Notes: generated by a model from the letters alone, not told the origin. A stretch of DNA of 64,000 nucleotides from Branchiostoma floridae (GCF_000003815.2 NC_049993.1:9155182-9219181), one strand, 5' to 3'. Shown: positions 33,875-45,476, counted from the first letter of the stretch. A program made the numbers and translations.

Positions 33875-34913
33875 CCAACCCCAAGCATCAGATACAGCTT
33901 TCTGATTGCTCATGCCAAACTGTTACCTGATAATCAAGACAGAAAGCTGCCTTTGTCAGTATAGAAAAATCTGCAGGCAATTTTTCATGGAAGTCTTGAT
34001 CCTCCAAGCCTTGGTTCACCGAACACAAAATCTGCGCAAACTAAGGATTTTTTGCACGATGCCTACCATGTCAAAAGCATCTACAGATAATCCTAGCATG
34101 CTAGAAATAGCCACAAGATTCAGCATATCAGCAAACATATTGTATGTGCCCTAAAGTACACTGTATGTTTAAAGATTGAAAGCACTTTTTTTAGATTTAA
34201 CATGACTGGCAAATCTCCCAGCTTAAGTTAGCCAGATGGGTCATATATTCCACCTGGAGTTTTATATGCCAAACAATACCTACTTTGAACAATGCTATTA
34301 TTTACTGACAAGTTTCTTGATTTATATTCTTATTGGTAAAGAATTCTCCTAGTCATACTCTGTACTTTTTCATTGCAATTATACAAAACTTATTTCAATA
34401 ATGGTAATGCATGCGTCTAAAATACCAATTTCTGCATATATTCAAAATGTCTAAAGATTAGAGACATTTCTAGCACTGTAAATTGTCTCTGCTCATAGTT
34501 ATCCAATTCATTGTATATAATTTTTTAACAGCAACAATATGTATGCAAGACTGTTGATTATAAATTAACCACCAGAATAAAAGTGTACTATAGGAGGAAC
34601 AAAAGTTTAGATGAAGCAACAAGTTAATTCCCTGTTGAAAACTATCATGGTAAGATTGTAAGAGTGAAACTGGTCCAGTCTCTGACCTGACATGACTAAC
34701 AACTCAGTTGCTAATTGTGTCAGCAGCCATTAAATTGGGTTTATCGATTTTCCTCAAGTTCCAATCAAACTTTGTGCTGATGGGCAGGAGAGGAGATCAA
34801 TTGGTTTAGATGTGACCCTTTGAAGAACCAATGAAGGATGGGCATGATTGTCCCTTTTCTGAATGGATCCAGATAACATCTCTTTTCACATGTTGTAATT
34901 AGTATATGAGCAG
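33875..34913. other. Non-coding stretch
   Basis: AT-rich; no supported feature. Confidence 0.3.
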
Positions 34914-34968
34914 GGATGACGTTTTGATAGATGAATCATTGGATGGATGGATACATGTGAGGGACGAA
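34914..34968 (+). CDS. Candidate short exon, unknown product
   Basis: AG at 34912-34913 and a strong donor (GAA|GTAAGT) enclose 55 nt reading DDVLIDESLDGWIHVRDE after one base. The acidic peptide looks coding, but the acceptor lacks a pyrimidine tract. Confidence 0.22.
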
Positions 34969-35079
34969 GTAAGTCTCCAGATTTGTATTGCCAAAAGAAA
35001 CCCACAGAGAAGTGCAAAGAAGGTCAATGACCTGGCCCCAGGAATGCTCAGTGCCTTCAGAAACCACTTGTTGGGCTCA

Positions 35080-35288
35080 CTTTGTACCAGGGCTGTCTCC
35101 AGGATCCATCCCTCCTTCCTGAGACAGAAATTTACTTTTTGGGATTGACGATAATTCCAGTGCATTCGTCCCCAAAATCTGAACTTCACTGCATAAGATT
35201 CTTTAAATGACCGATTTACAAGCAAAATCAACAACATTGGCTCCCAAACAATGAGAAAGAAGAAATTACAGACAGCCCTGCTTTGTAC
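35080..35288. mobile_element. 193-bp hAT-like MITE with perfect 8-bp TSD
   Basis: The element 35088-35280 starts CAGGGCTGTCTCCAGG and ends AGACAGCCCTG. It is flanked on both sides by CTTTGTAC (35080-35087 and 35281-35288). Eight-base target duplication and CAGGG ends indicate the hAT superfamily. A diverged relative lies at 39089-39276. Confidence 0.92.
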
Positions 35289-35408
35289 CATCCTTCAGGA
35301 TACAGTGGACCACAATGTTAGTGTTCATGGAAATACAGACATTGATTGATTGATAGTGACGTACATGTATTGATGATAGTGCAACAGACTTTTGTGTGGT
35401 GTGACTTC

Positions 35409-36137
35409 TTGTGGCACAATTGGTAAGGTCTTTGGTTCAGAACCCAGCGGTCCTAAGTTCGAATCCTCTGATATACCACAATGATGTGCCCATGTGGGAA
35501 ACGCACTTTGCACAAATTTCCTCACTCCATCCGGCTGTAAATGTGTACATGACTTCAGTTGGGGAGGTAATCACAAAGGCAGTGGAAGAAGAAGGATAGG
35601 CTCCACCTTCCAATACCGTGCCCTAGACACTAGGGCTGGGTACCGGTACAGAAAATTCAGGTCCAGGTCCGGTTCAGGTCCAGAGGATCAGGTCCAGGTC
35701 CGGACCTGAACCTGGACCTGTTTCAGTATGACTCATACCAATGGTCCATTTCACTAGAAAGAAATCTGTTTGGTGGTGTATTAGACTTACACTGGCGTTT
35801 TAAAATCCTACAACGCTAGCTGCACCTGTACGATTGGCTGTAAAACTTGGTAGAAATTATTATAAACTCTACTCTACTTCACTCTTGTTATTTTTTTCCA
35901 CCTGCAAGCGCCAAAACGTTTGAATGCCTTATAAAATAATCTGTTAAATTTCCAATCGGTCCAACATTCGGTCCACCCAATTTTTTCAGGTCCGGTTTTT
36001 CTGGACCGGTCCAATAAGAAAAAACGGTTTTGTACCGGTACGCTGTACCGATACCCAGCCCTACTAGACACAGTAGATACATGTAACAACCCACTGCCCC
36101 TACACAGCCTAAAAAGACCTACGGAACGACCTTTTAT
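35409..36137 (+). mobile_element. tRNA-derived SINE, copy 2, interrupted by a MITE
   Basis: The head GTGGCACAATTGGTAAGG resembles an A box and AGTTCGAATCC (35456-35466) a B box, followed by GTGCCCATGTGGGAAACGCA, TTTCCTCACTCCATCC and GACTTCAGTTGGGGAGG. After 35622 the SINE is split by a hAT-like element and resumes at 36064 with ACACAGTAGATACATG and CCACTGCCCCTACACAGCC, ending near 36137. Functional tRNA is excluded by poor acceptor pairing. It shares its core with the SINE at 29804. Confidence 0.82.
35623..36071. mobile_element. 433-bp hAT-like MITE with perfect 8-bp TSD, copy 1
   Basis: The element 35631-36063 begins TAGGGCTGGGTACCGGTAC and ends GTACCGATACCCAGCCCTA. Both sides carry CTAGACAC (35623-35630 and 36064-36071). 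Near the left end is a cluster of GGTCCAGGTCCGG repeats. A second copy in the opposite orientation is at 61765-62191. It is inserted in the SINE and so is younger than it. Confidence 0.96.
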
Positions 36138-37575
36138 ATCATTGATTGCAATAATGCTTAAATATTGTGATGCCATTTTTCTGCACTTGTTTTGCATTGC
36201 TTGACTGCTTGACCTCTATAAAATGTTTCCCTTTCTTGATGATGTACATTTACATTATGGTCTTCCTGATGTTACTCGTTGAAACTTTTATGTGGCAGCC
36301 ACAGCGGAAACTGTGGTCTTCCCAAATTTCAAAAAGCAGTCCTGTACATGACTCAGCCTATCAAAGCTACATGTACAACATATAATTCAGCTCTGAAATG
36401 TATAAGATATTCCTGGCACAGCTTTAAAGTAAAGTAGGCAAGGACTGCAAGCCCTTGACGACGCTTCAGAATAGATTTCCGGGCGTCCCTGGCACGCACA
36501 AGGTGCGGTCGGAATACAAATGCTGGCTCATACATCCTTGACTTGTCTTTTCAAATGCTATTATTGATCAAATATGCAGGAGGTGCAGTGAAGGATTACA
36601 ACAGGTAGCTGGAAAACATGTATCAAAACTGTAGTGCCTTCGGTATGCCTTTTAACCTGGGAACCTTCCTGCATTCATTACAATATAGCTCTGCACTTTA
36701 TACACACATACATATACGCATCAGGTCCTGGATCTAATTGCTTCACAAAAGATGAAGAATAATTGGACACGAGAACTACGAATCCTTTCTCTATACACAG
36801 GGCCATTTCGTACAAAAAAAACTGTTTATCAGTCATGCTATCATGTGAACTGCTACTGACTTCCCATGGCCGATACATGGTGCTGGTTATAAGCAAATAA
36901 CTCCATCATGAATACCAATAACTGCACCATTTCTTCAATATAATAGGGGCTCTTTAGAATGAACTGAATCTTTCACACATTTCTTGCACTATTAGTCTAA
37001 AACAATGCATTTCTTCTTCTTAACTGGATTCTGCCTCTGATTTGAGTAACATGGAACCCCCTCCCAATCACGCACCCATTCTCTGCGCAATTCTGCAGTG
37101 GGTTACACGATAGCAAAATTACGTTTTTAGCAGGACAAGAGAGACTAAACAAGATACAGAGAAGTAGTGTCAAAGGTAAGCTGCAACAGCAACATGTAAC
37201 TGGAGAAAATGATGCGTCGATCATTTGTCAAATTAGCATCGCTCAAGAAATCGCAGTAAACGTGTCGGTAGTATGTAATGGACGTTACATGAATTATTAC
37301 CTTGAATAAATGTATCTATTAACCAGGGATTTGCCACAATTGAAGGCTTTTACACACAGGGATCCTACGTAACCTAGGGAAAATCCCTGGTTAAATGGAT
37401 CTTATCGGTTCATTCCAAAATCTAACTGCAAAATTGCAGCCCTGATTGCTTGTTATCCTATGACTAATTTCTTCATAACTTCCAAATCATCGTTTGAGAA
37501 GCTGATGAAACTACAGGTTGGAAGAATCACATTTTCTGCCTGATGTTCTCAGACAAGTTAATCTTCATTCCACAG
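36138..37575. other. Non-coding stretch
   Basis: The minus open frame 36353-36535 (MYEPAFVFRPHLVRARDARK start) lies in a GC-rich patch and looks somewhat coding but has no clear splice pair. Nothing else supported. Confidence 0.3.
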
Positions 37576-37690
37576 GCAGCTCTGCAGAAAACTCAGAGGA
37601 GATTGGCGTCATTCGCTCCGGGGCATGTCCAATATTTCTGCAACAGCTTGCAAAATTGTCTGTGCAGAATATTTCCCTCAAATGAAACGG
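37576..37690 (+). CDS. Candidate internal exon, unknown product
   Basis: A strong acceptor (TTAATCTTCATTCCACAG ending at 37575) and a strong donor (ACGG|GTGAGG at 37691) enclose 115 nt of raised GC content. Phase 0 (AALQKTQRRLASFAPGHVQY start) and phase 1 (QLCRKLRGDWRHSLRG start) are both open throughout. Phase 2 (SSAENSEEIGVIRSGACPIF) is open for 35 codons and looks most protein-like but stops before the donor. The splice signals support an exon; the frame is undecided. The first ten bases (GCAGCTCTGC) recur at the candidate exon 44793. Confidence 0.35.
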
Positions 37691-38712
37691 GTGAGGAATT
37701 CAGTTTTTGCCATTGAGTAATACAAACTTGATCGTTTCTTCTTAAGGTTGTGTTCTGACAACAAAGCAACAAAAGAAACTTTTCATCTTTATTGCTTTAA
37801 GATAACGATTATGCATTCTTTTTACTACCAGTAACACTAATACTGTAAAATGCTATATTCCCCTACGGTCTCTCTCTCATTGTTAAATCGATAACGCCCC
37901 TTCGATTTGAACCCTTTTATGTGACACGTCATCTTGACTGATCTATAACGATGGACAACAGATCAATGATCTCATCATCTCCAGAATGCAATAACCCTGT
38001 AACAAAATAGGTTCTCTTCCGCATTCATGCCCCCGCAATCATTGTGCATCGGCCATTCTGCTATCAGAGAAAAATTCATTAGGAAGTCAGCGAGCTCTTA
38101 GTGACCTATATCAAGCTGGAATAGGAAAGAGATACCTGTTACTATTCCCTAGGTATGCATAGAGAATACAACATGATGTTTTACGTATCCCTCAAGGCAC
38201 CAAGGGCTAGGGAAAATTTGGTGTCCTCAAACAAAAACCATGAAATCCAACATCCGAATCCAGTAGTTGAATTTTCAACAGCAGCTATTAATTCTATTGA
38301 AGCCTGTGGGATACAAGTAGAGCCCCAGGACCTCTGTCCCACTATGTAATGCACATAAAAAGAAGTATACATGACTTGCATGTATTCAATATGACAATAA
38401 AAAACAAAAGGCGTACGTTTTCTACTGGCCACTAATAGCTACATAATAATCAGCACCATGGAAAGAGCTCAACTGAAAAATTTTTCTATGGTAGACAAGT
38501 TGATCTGCTATACAATATAGCTATTACAATGCAAATTTTCAAACCAATATCTACGTCAAAGATAATGATGCTATCAATGGATAGATTTTCAGACATTTTA
38601 TGCCCGAAGTAATTCAAAGTTTACACACAATTCAGGCAATCTGGCATCCATAAAATTGTGTAATGAATGGGTCAGTGAACTTTGCATATATATAGTATAC
38701 ATAGTTCATTTT
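37691..38712. other. Non-coding; balanced patch 37860-38140
   Basis: The patch contains GATCAATGATC-type sites and AATCGATAA and could be a regulatory element. A weaker RE1-like motif is at 38449-38469. No gene supported. Confidence 0.3.
38449..38469 (+). promoter_or_regulatory. RE1/NRSE-like motif (weak, independent)
   Basis: ATCAGCACCATGGAAAGAGC agrees with the REST consensus at 17 of 21 positions, including the CAGCACCATGG core, but the right half-site reads GGAAAG. Its flanks differ from the other copies. Confidence 0.3.
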
Positions 38713-38873
38713 CTAATTGATAGTAAACATTTTAGCCCCTACTCCCAGGGTTAGATCATTAATGGCATCTCATGGGGTCCAATTAGACGGTCGCATTGGT
38801 AACTCGTTCCTGGCTAATCAGTTAATGACATCACCTTTAAACTGCATAATTTAATGGCTGGATCTTAATTAGA
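38713..38873. promoter_or_regulatory. Cluster of homeodomain core sites
   Basis: At least eight TAAT/ATTA cores lie within about 160 bp: CTAATTGA, ATCATTAATGG, CCAATTAGA, GCTAATCAGTTAATGACATC, CATAATTTAATGG and CTTAATTAGAG. Arrangement and moderate GC between the sites suggest an enhancer-like element rather than simple AT-rich DNA. Confidence 0.35.
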
Positions 38874-39088
38874 GCAATCTTCGATTTTTGGGGTCCCACT
38901 GGTATGGGATATACTATTCAAAGACCTACATGTACCTACTGCTTTTGAATAACTTATTAGATGCTTGAAAATATTTTTTTTTTCTGTCCATAACCTTCTA
39001 TATATATATAACAGCCTAGTAAAGATGTTTCTGTAAAAGAAGTACAGCAAAACTGATTTGCAAAACATATTCTGTCTGTTGCTATTTC

Positions 39089-39276
39089 CAGAGCTGTGTC
39101 CAGGACCTGAGATGGATATTTGCTTGTTGGAACAGATTTGAATTTAATTGAAAAAAAATCTGATTTTCCTGTTAGGAAACTGATGAAAATTTATTTTTGT
39201 AAGCTTAAAATAACACACTCAGGCTCCCAAACAATGAAAAGGACAGAAAAAAAATTTAAAGCTATAGACAGCTGTC
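39089..39276. mobile_element. Diverged hAT-like MITE, relative of 35088-35280
   Basis: Starts CAGAGCTGTGTCCAGGACC and ends AGACAGCTGTCA. The interior GGCTCCCAAACAATGAAAAG matches the other copy. Target duplication is decayed (GCTATTTC versus GCTAGGTTC). Confidence 0.6.
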
Positions 39277-40601
39277 ATGCTAGGTTCTTTCACGCAATGT
39301 TTTGTGTTGATCTCTAATGTGAGGTGTTACAACGTATACACCTAGGCTAGAGTCTCCGAGACATTCTGTATCAGATTCTTTGGATAAAATAAAAACCTTG
39401 GATTCAGATTCAGATAAGGATTTCTTTGCTTGCGGCACGAAAGGAGGCAGTGCACGTCAGAGCCCACTGGCCCACCTCAACAGAGACGGGGCCGGCATAT
39501 ACTTTCTGACACTTATGACCCCTACTGCAAAAGGGGCGTGACCCTGATGTCACTGCTGGAGATAGAAGGGTCATTCATTCTGTGAACAAGGTCGAGTTCG
39601 CCTGAAAATTTAGAGGGGTTTCAGTGTTAATTCCGGTGTTGGATGTAAACAGTAAAGTGTTTAACTTAGCATTTTTCAATGTATTCTACCAAGTTCACAG
39701 ATTAAAGTTCATGTGTTGAATCTTTAAAGTAATAAGATTTCACACCATAGCAACAGACTCTTCTGTTTACAGCTAGTTGGACATTTGACTCAGGACACCA
39801 GATGGAGCCAGCCAAATGTCAGACCCTAATATCCTCAAACATCCTCTGACTACAAATGTAAACAAACAATATATAAAACCTCATAGCAATTTACTTGTAT
39901 TTATATCTGCAAGCACTGTAAACCCATCATACTACAATACATATAAGATGATTGAAAAACAAGCCTCTTAAAAGTGTGGGCCTAGCCTGTCCAAGTGCAA
40001 AGACTCATTACAATCATCCCTTTAGCAAGTTATGTGGCTTATGCCCAAGTCTGATACAAAATCAAGATACTGAACTACTAAAAATACTTTGCAATGGCTC
40101 TTATGCACAGATTAAATTTGCATCTTGAAAACACAACTATTTCTGTCTTCAATCAAATTAGCCAAGCCAGTGACATCAACCGTAAGCAAGTTTCCAATTT
40201 CAAAATCATTCGACAGAGACATCCTACTTGAACATAATCAAACGTTGGCCTAAATCCAGATATAGCCGACCTGTGCGTCATTCACTAATATCCTATTGAG
40301 AGGAAGGAGACCATATAAAGTTGGCAAACAAATTAGTAGAGAGTTGAGATGTTGGCTCTATGCAGGCTGAAAACACTGAAAGGATGCCAAAAACCATTTC
40401 CTAAATGGCTGTATATATTACGTCGTGACAGGACGGTATGATATATTAGCTAATTTGCTAAAATTGCCTGATTCATCACACCATTCTTTCACAATCAACT
40501 ATCTGTGAATATCCAAAAGTCAGCAGAAGCATTTGCTCACCTAAGAAGAAACTAAAAGATTGAATAAAAGACTAGAATGTACAATACAAGATATCAAACC
40601 C
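39277..40601. other. Non-coding stretch
   Basis: A GC-rich patch at 39430-39600 contains TGACCCCTACTGC and GGGGCGTGACCCTGA as an imperfect inverted repeat. No gene supported. Confidence 0.3.
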
Positions 40602-40790
40602 CGGAAGTTCCACTGCAGTACTATAACAAGCTGCTGGGGCTGAAAAAAATCTAATCATTCTAAGGTCTCATCGAGACTTATCGACATACAAAATATCAAG
40701 ACAATCCATCCAGGCTTTCTTAAGTTATGCTGTTGATCAACAAATGCACGTACACACATACAAATGCTACCAAGAACATAACCTTCTTGA
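40602..40790 (+). repeat. Dispersed repeat, copy B
   Basis: Partner of 25393-25573 (GGAAGTTCCACTGCAGTACT ... AATCCATCCAGG ... TTAAGTTATGCTGTTGA ... CCAAGAACATAACCTTCTTG). Confidence 0.6.
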
Positions 40791-41496
40791 TCAGAAGAAC
40801 ATAATAAAATTGGCAAAGTCAATGGTAAACAAATTATAGAATCATGTATGGGAACAAAACTTAATATCTACCATTTTTCAAAACATGCTGACAAGTAAAA
40901 TGGGTGACCAGATGTTACTTATAAATTCCTTTCCTTCTCCTGTATTAAGATAGTAAACAGCATTAAATTATTAACCTGCAGTAAGATGATATTACCCATA
41001 TTTCCTGCAGGATTAGGCTCATGATTACATTGCATATTGAGGTCAATGAACTTAGAGTAAAGCTCTATTAGGAAACAAAAATGGCTTGCAACAATAACAC
41101 CGTGACAGTTGTTTAAAAAAATCTTTTCCTATTTATAATTTACTATTTCTTTATAATAATTATTATCATGGGTTGATTAATTGCTTAGTCCCCTCACTTT
41201 TTGTTCTTGTGTTCTATCTTCTTTTTTATTCCTTTCTTGATTTGATGACATATGTTATGCACTGTGGACCTACTGGGCGCATTAACTATCATTACCTAGA
41301 GTTATTTGGGTGAACCTTATTCCAAATCCCGCTGTTGGGGTCAATGCAATCTGTAATGATTGTGCTGTATACATGTACGATCCCTCCATGATGCATATAA
41401 TTACACTAAGTAAAATACTCTCCTGGAAAAAAATGACAGCATGAAACCACTTTACACCTGGAGAAATGATTTACTTGTTTTGTTTCAAACATACAG
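40791..41496. other. Non-coding stretch
   Basis: AT-rich; nothing supported. Confidence 0.3.
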
Positions 41497-41613
41497 TGCA
41501 GGGTGGTCGTCTTGGGTACAATAACAAAACTAGGGCGGGCCAAATGGCAGCTTATAAGAGAAATTCATGGTCACCATGCAATATATGAGATCCCATTTGC
41601 GAAATGCATATGA
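41497..41613 (+). CDS. Candidate terminal exon, unknown product
   Basis: A strong acceptor (CTTGTTTTGTTTCAAACATACAG type, AG at 41495-41496) is followed by 38 codons and TGA at 41611-41613. The frame starts CRVVVLGTITKLGRAKWQLI and continues REIHGHHAIYEIPFAKCI. Residue choice and GC content are coding-like in an AT-rich neighbourhood. No family is recognised. No polyadenylation signal is obvious immediately downstream, so it might instead be an exon with an undetected donor. Confidence 0.35.
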   Translation, partial: CRVVVLGTITKLGRAKWQLIREIHGHHAIYEIPFAKCI

Positions 41614-42070
41614 TGACTGTGCCCAAGTGTGCATTTTAATATCAAAATGACAGCATCTGAAAAGCCATAATGCAGTGAAACAGGCATGCAATTCGATTTC
41701 TCAACGTCTTCTTATTATGAATAAGAGATGAGGATAAAAGGAAGACAAATCAGATAAGGATTTAGGCACTAATGTTAAATGATCTTCTTAAAACTGAGCC
41801 AAAAAGTAACATAGACATAGACTATAATACCCTATATCATAGACATTGCCAGGTATTTGATGTAGACAGTGTTAGCAAATTGTGTACCAAATTGACCGTT
41901 TTAAGAAAAATTCCCACTTGCATAATATGTACACTTGTATATATTAGTTCATCTGCCTAACTCTATGACACGTGCAGACAGCATGAGAGTGTAACATTCT
42001 CTCCTAACTGATAGAGAGTCGTCTCAAGAATCTAGTCAGAGGCATGAAGTGCGGGAGCAACTCTTTGGGT
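41614..42070. other. Non-coding stretch
   Basis: Nothing supported. Confidence 0.3.
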
Positions 42071-42362
42071 TAAGGTGGGGTCACACATGCGTATATATTC
42101 AAGTCCGTTTGAGGAGCGTACAACGCTCTTAGTCTCTACCAGGCTCCACAGGTCGCGGGAAAAATTGGACAAATATAGATACATAACATGCCAGATGAGT
42201 TAGCTGACCGAGAAGTATGGTTAGCGACCCAGCTAACACGTCTGACATGTTACCTGTTTACGTTTGTCCATTTTGTCCAATTTCTAATATTTTTCCAACG
42301 ACCTGTGGAGCCTGCTCGCCAGGTCATACGGACTTAAATGCGCAGGTGTGACCCCACCTTTA
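42071..42362. mobile_element. 292-bp fold-back MITE (AAGGTGGGGTCACAC ends)
   Basis: Starts TAAGGTGGGGTCACACATGC and ends with the inverse of TAAAGGTGGGGTCACACCTG. The two halves are complementary far inward (AGGCTCCACAGGTCG on the left, CGACCTGTGGAGCCTG on the right; AATTGGACAAA and TTTGTCCA). It would fold into one long hairpin. No coding capacity. Confidence 0.88.
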
Positions 42363-43378
42363 CGTATTTCACTGAACAACCTGTCACACCAAGGGCATTG
42401 AATAAGTTTACACAATGTCCTTGCTCACACGAAAAGCTGCAAGCACTGTTTGAAGTCTGAATATGTGGCCAGCTACAGCATGTTGTCAGAAACATCAAAC
42501 GTGACTGTAGATCAATTACGACAACACTTTGGTCTAAAGTGAATTACAGGGTACCTTCTTGGTTGTGGGTCTTGCACAACATATATATACAATCCTATTA
42601 TGTTACTGCTGGTACATCTATAGGGAGTTTGGTTAATGATTGTCGTCCATCCCATCAGACGACGGAATGGGCAAAATTTTTTTCCATCCCTAGCCGCAAA
42701 ATTTGGTGAAAGGACAGAAGACGGGACGCTGACTAGAACCCTGGTTTGGCCTATTAGGCCTTATCTTTCAATTGGTCTATTCAAGCGTGTATATAAGGTC
42801 TGACAACAGTGGACTAGTCAATGCTGCATACCAAATGTCAAAAAACAAGTCAAAGTCCAGCCATGCTTGTGAAACCTGAGATTTCATTGTCGCCAATGCA
42901 CATATTTTGGTGCTGAACTCTCGGCAAGTCACTTATGTCGGATTTGGTAAAGTTTGGTGAAAAACTTCATTTTGGGGAGTATAAAATGTGTATTAGATGG
43001 TATTATGGTACATAATAGGGGACATCAAGCGGCAAGAACATTGTGAAATCTGACCTACATATTAATCATATCAACCTATGTTTTACCTATCATATATATG
43101 TACACAGAAATAAAGGATCAGACCCATGGCATGCTCTCGGCATGAACTTAAATGACCTGATAGCCCACAACATGTTATTAATAACAATGTTATGAACATA
43201 TATTATTTATACTGTATTGCACTGCTGTCTGCAATTGTGGATGATAATGCACAAAAGATTTGGGAACAAGGCTTAAGGAACTGAATGGCATTGCACCAAT
43301 AAGATCATACCATCTGTCAGGATGTTTTCCCAGAGACGATACAGGGGCAAGGGGGCTCGAAGTAATTGTGCAACTTAC
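42363..43378. other. Non-coding stretch with repeat relics
   Basis: 42369-42389 matches the relic end at 31067. CTAGAACCCTG near 42740 resembles a transposon end but no partner was fixed. Minus strand 43379-43406 has good splice signals around 28 nt (GANNVLGSA), too short to call. Confidence 0.3.
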
Positions 43379-43837
43379 ATGCACTGCCAAGAACATTATT
43401 AGCCCCCTGAATGGGATGCACTCATCAAATGAGAGCACTTCTTAGTGTATTTTCAATTCCAACTATTCTAAAACACACATATAAGTCTATTCTGTAGACG
43501 ACATAAACAGTACATAATGGCGACATGATTCTGTGCCATGCCAAGTCAACTCAATATTATATTCTACAGTGTGGTTCAAGGAGGATCAAGAAAGAAGCAT
43601 CAAATTGCTGGACGGTCTTCTCAGAAGTAATGTAATAACGCAATCTCTGAAGAATCTGTGCAAGTGCATGGTGTGTGTGCATGCAATGCTGTGTTCAGTT
43701 CTTCTTTTATTAAAGGCAAGCAAGCTTAAAATTCCCTACATCATCAGCAATGTACTCCCACAACATACATACAGAAGTACACATATCATTTCTGCAGTAC
43801 ATACCAGTGCATGGTGTGTCTACGAGGCTGTAGGTTA

Positions 43838-44792
43838 AGCCGACTGCGGGTGGGACTTCGCCTCACCGCCAACAGCTTCCCTTGGAACGAGTGCAACATG
43901 TTGTCCGCTCTTCTTTCTCCCTCCGACAAAGGATTAATAATAAGCTTGTCTTGTCCAGACGACGACAGTTAAACCATGAGAATCGTCCTGACCCGCTTTC
44001 CAGACGGAATCCTCTTGGGTAAACAGTTAGTCCTGTCTGCAATAATCTCCTGGTTGTGATGGCTTACAGCAGTATTCCTGGCAGCCACTGGGTTATTTGA
44101 TAAGGTGTATTAGATGTCACCCACTCAGCAGACAATATAGATGTTAGGCCCGACAAACTCACCCCACCACATAAACAAGGAAGATCAATGTCAACTGACG
44201 AATATAGACGTCACCCTCACGTAACCTTGGGGACAGAAATGCTCACGCGAACAGGACAGCTCTCGTCAAAGAGGTTCAAATGTTTTATCCCAAACCTACG
44301 GACTAAGGCCCAGAGCAGCAGGTACGTTGTTGCTTGGCAACGGAATTCTGAAGGCTACATTCGTCAGCCTGTGATGCCCACAACTTCCGTCTGCATTGGC
44401 CGACAGGTGGTACCAAAACACGGCCACGGACGTTACATTTCATATACCTGTCAATCAAAGGTGCTTCTCCCTGGCAACAGCTGGTAGGTCCAGCAAGATG
44501 GCCTTGACCTCTCACTTTTGCGTTCAAAGTTCAAATCGTAACTTTTGCACAACTGTCAAAGTCTACTTCACCATCAAGACACGACTTCCCGTGCTCAAAA
44601 AAGAGGCAAACCCAAGACTGACTGAACTCTTCCATTTCCTGCTGTTCCGTATATGTAGCCTCAAGGTCTAGTCTCTGATTGTCTGGCAAAAAAAGAGCAA
44701 TTTCCTCAAAGCACCACTCGTCCTTGTAGAAATCACACCTTTAGTCTGAAGAACCTGTGGCTCTGCGTCCGTGTTCTGAACATGTGTTTCAG
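43838..44792. other. GC-rich region, possibly gene-proximal
   Basis: Between about 43840 and 45010 GC content is well above the rest of the window and CpG is frequent. Long plus-strand frames (44188-44487, 44396-44671) overlap each other out of frame, so they reflect composition. The block may hold exons or a promoter-proximal region but only 44793 has a splice signal. Confidence 0.3.
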
Positions 44793-44878
44793 GCAGCTCT
44801 GCCCAGATGTTTACGCCTGAACGGTTCCTCCGGAAAACAAGGCAGAAGCACTCTCACGAGCAACGATCCTTAACGTAG
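44793..44878 (+). CDS. Candidate exon in GC-rich block, unknown product
   Basis: An acceptor (GAACATGTGTTTCAG ending at 44792) precedes a segment open in two frames. Phase 0 is 26 codons to TAA (AALPRCLRLNGSSGKQGRST start). Phase 2 reads SSAQMFTPERFLRKTRQKHS to TAG. Neither is recognised. Opening bases GCAGCTCTGC are shared with 37576. Confidence 0.22.
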
Positions 44879-45421
44879 GTCTCCTCTCTCATGTAGCGAC
44901 TCAAGAGGGAAAGACAAGGTCAACAACTTACAGCAGCTGCGATTCTGTCTCTTCTACTCTTCAATCAGGATGCCTATCAAAGTGTGAACCTTTCCCACAC
45001 AGGAAAAATACAGTACATGTACATCAGTGCGAACCTGGGAAAGTGTGGGCTGTTTAGCCTACGTCAGAATTCGCTGTGGATGCTCAAAACAGTATTATAC
45101 TGCATACTGCTGACATTAAAACCAAGCAGTCAGGCATTTAGCAGCTAATGCAGTCATAATCGCAGGCACTTGGTCTCAGGAACGGTCCACTACAGCATAT
45201 AGGTGGGCAATTAGGCAATCACAATATCTTACATTTTTTAAAGGATTCTTTCAACTTTATAATGTAAATTCCACATTTTAAGCATTGTGTTGGATGTTGA
45301 GATAAGATATAAGGTTGAATTGGTTCTGATATTACTTCAACCCCCTTTCAAAGACATGAGATAGACCAGCCGGGAGACCTTTCTGTAAGTTGTGGGAGTT
45401 TGATCTGCTGGGTTTATGATG

Positions 45422-45476
45422 TATAAAAGCCTGGTATGGCGAGTGTGTTCGTGTGTACACAGCCTGATTGACGTCA
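45422..45476 (+). promoter_or_regulatory. Possible promoter: TATA box and CRE
   Basis: TATAAAAG (45422-45429) is followed 40 bp later by a full cAMP response element TGACGTCA (45469-45476), just downstream of the GC-rich block. A start site would be expected near 45455. No confident first exon follows; the next 500 bp is a tandem array. Confidence 0.25.

Noticed and set aside
33442-33888. 148-codon minus open frame with repeated Thr/Cys/His words
   Set aside because: It lies within the TIR element 33526-33869 and reflects its internal repeats.
35411-35480. Functional tRNA gene
   Set aside because: A- and B-box-like words are present, but stems do not pair properly and the sequence continues into a SINE body shared with 29804.
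43379-43406. 28-nt minus microexon (GANNVLGSA)
   Set aside because: Good signals on both sides but below the chance threshold without transcript support.
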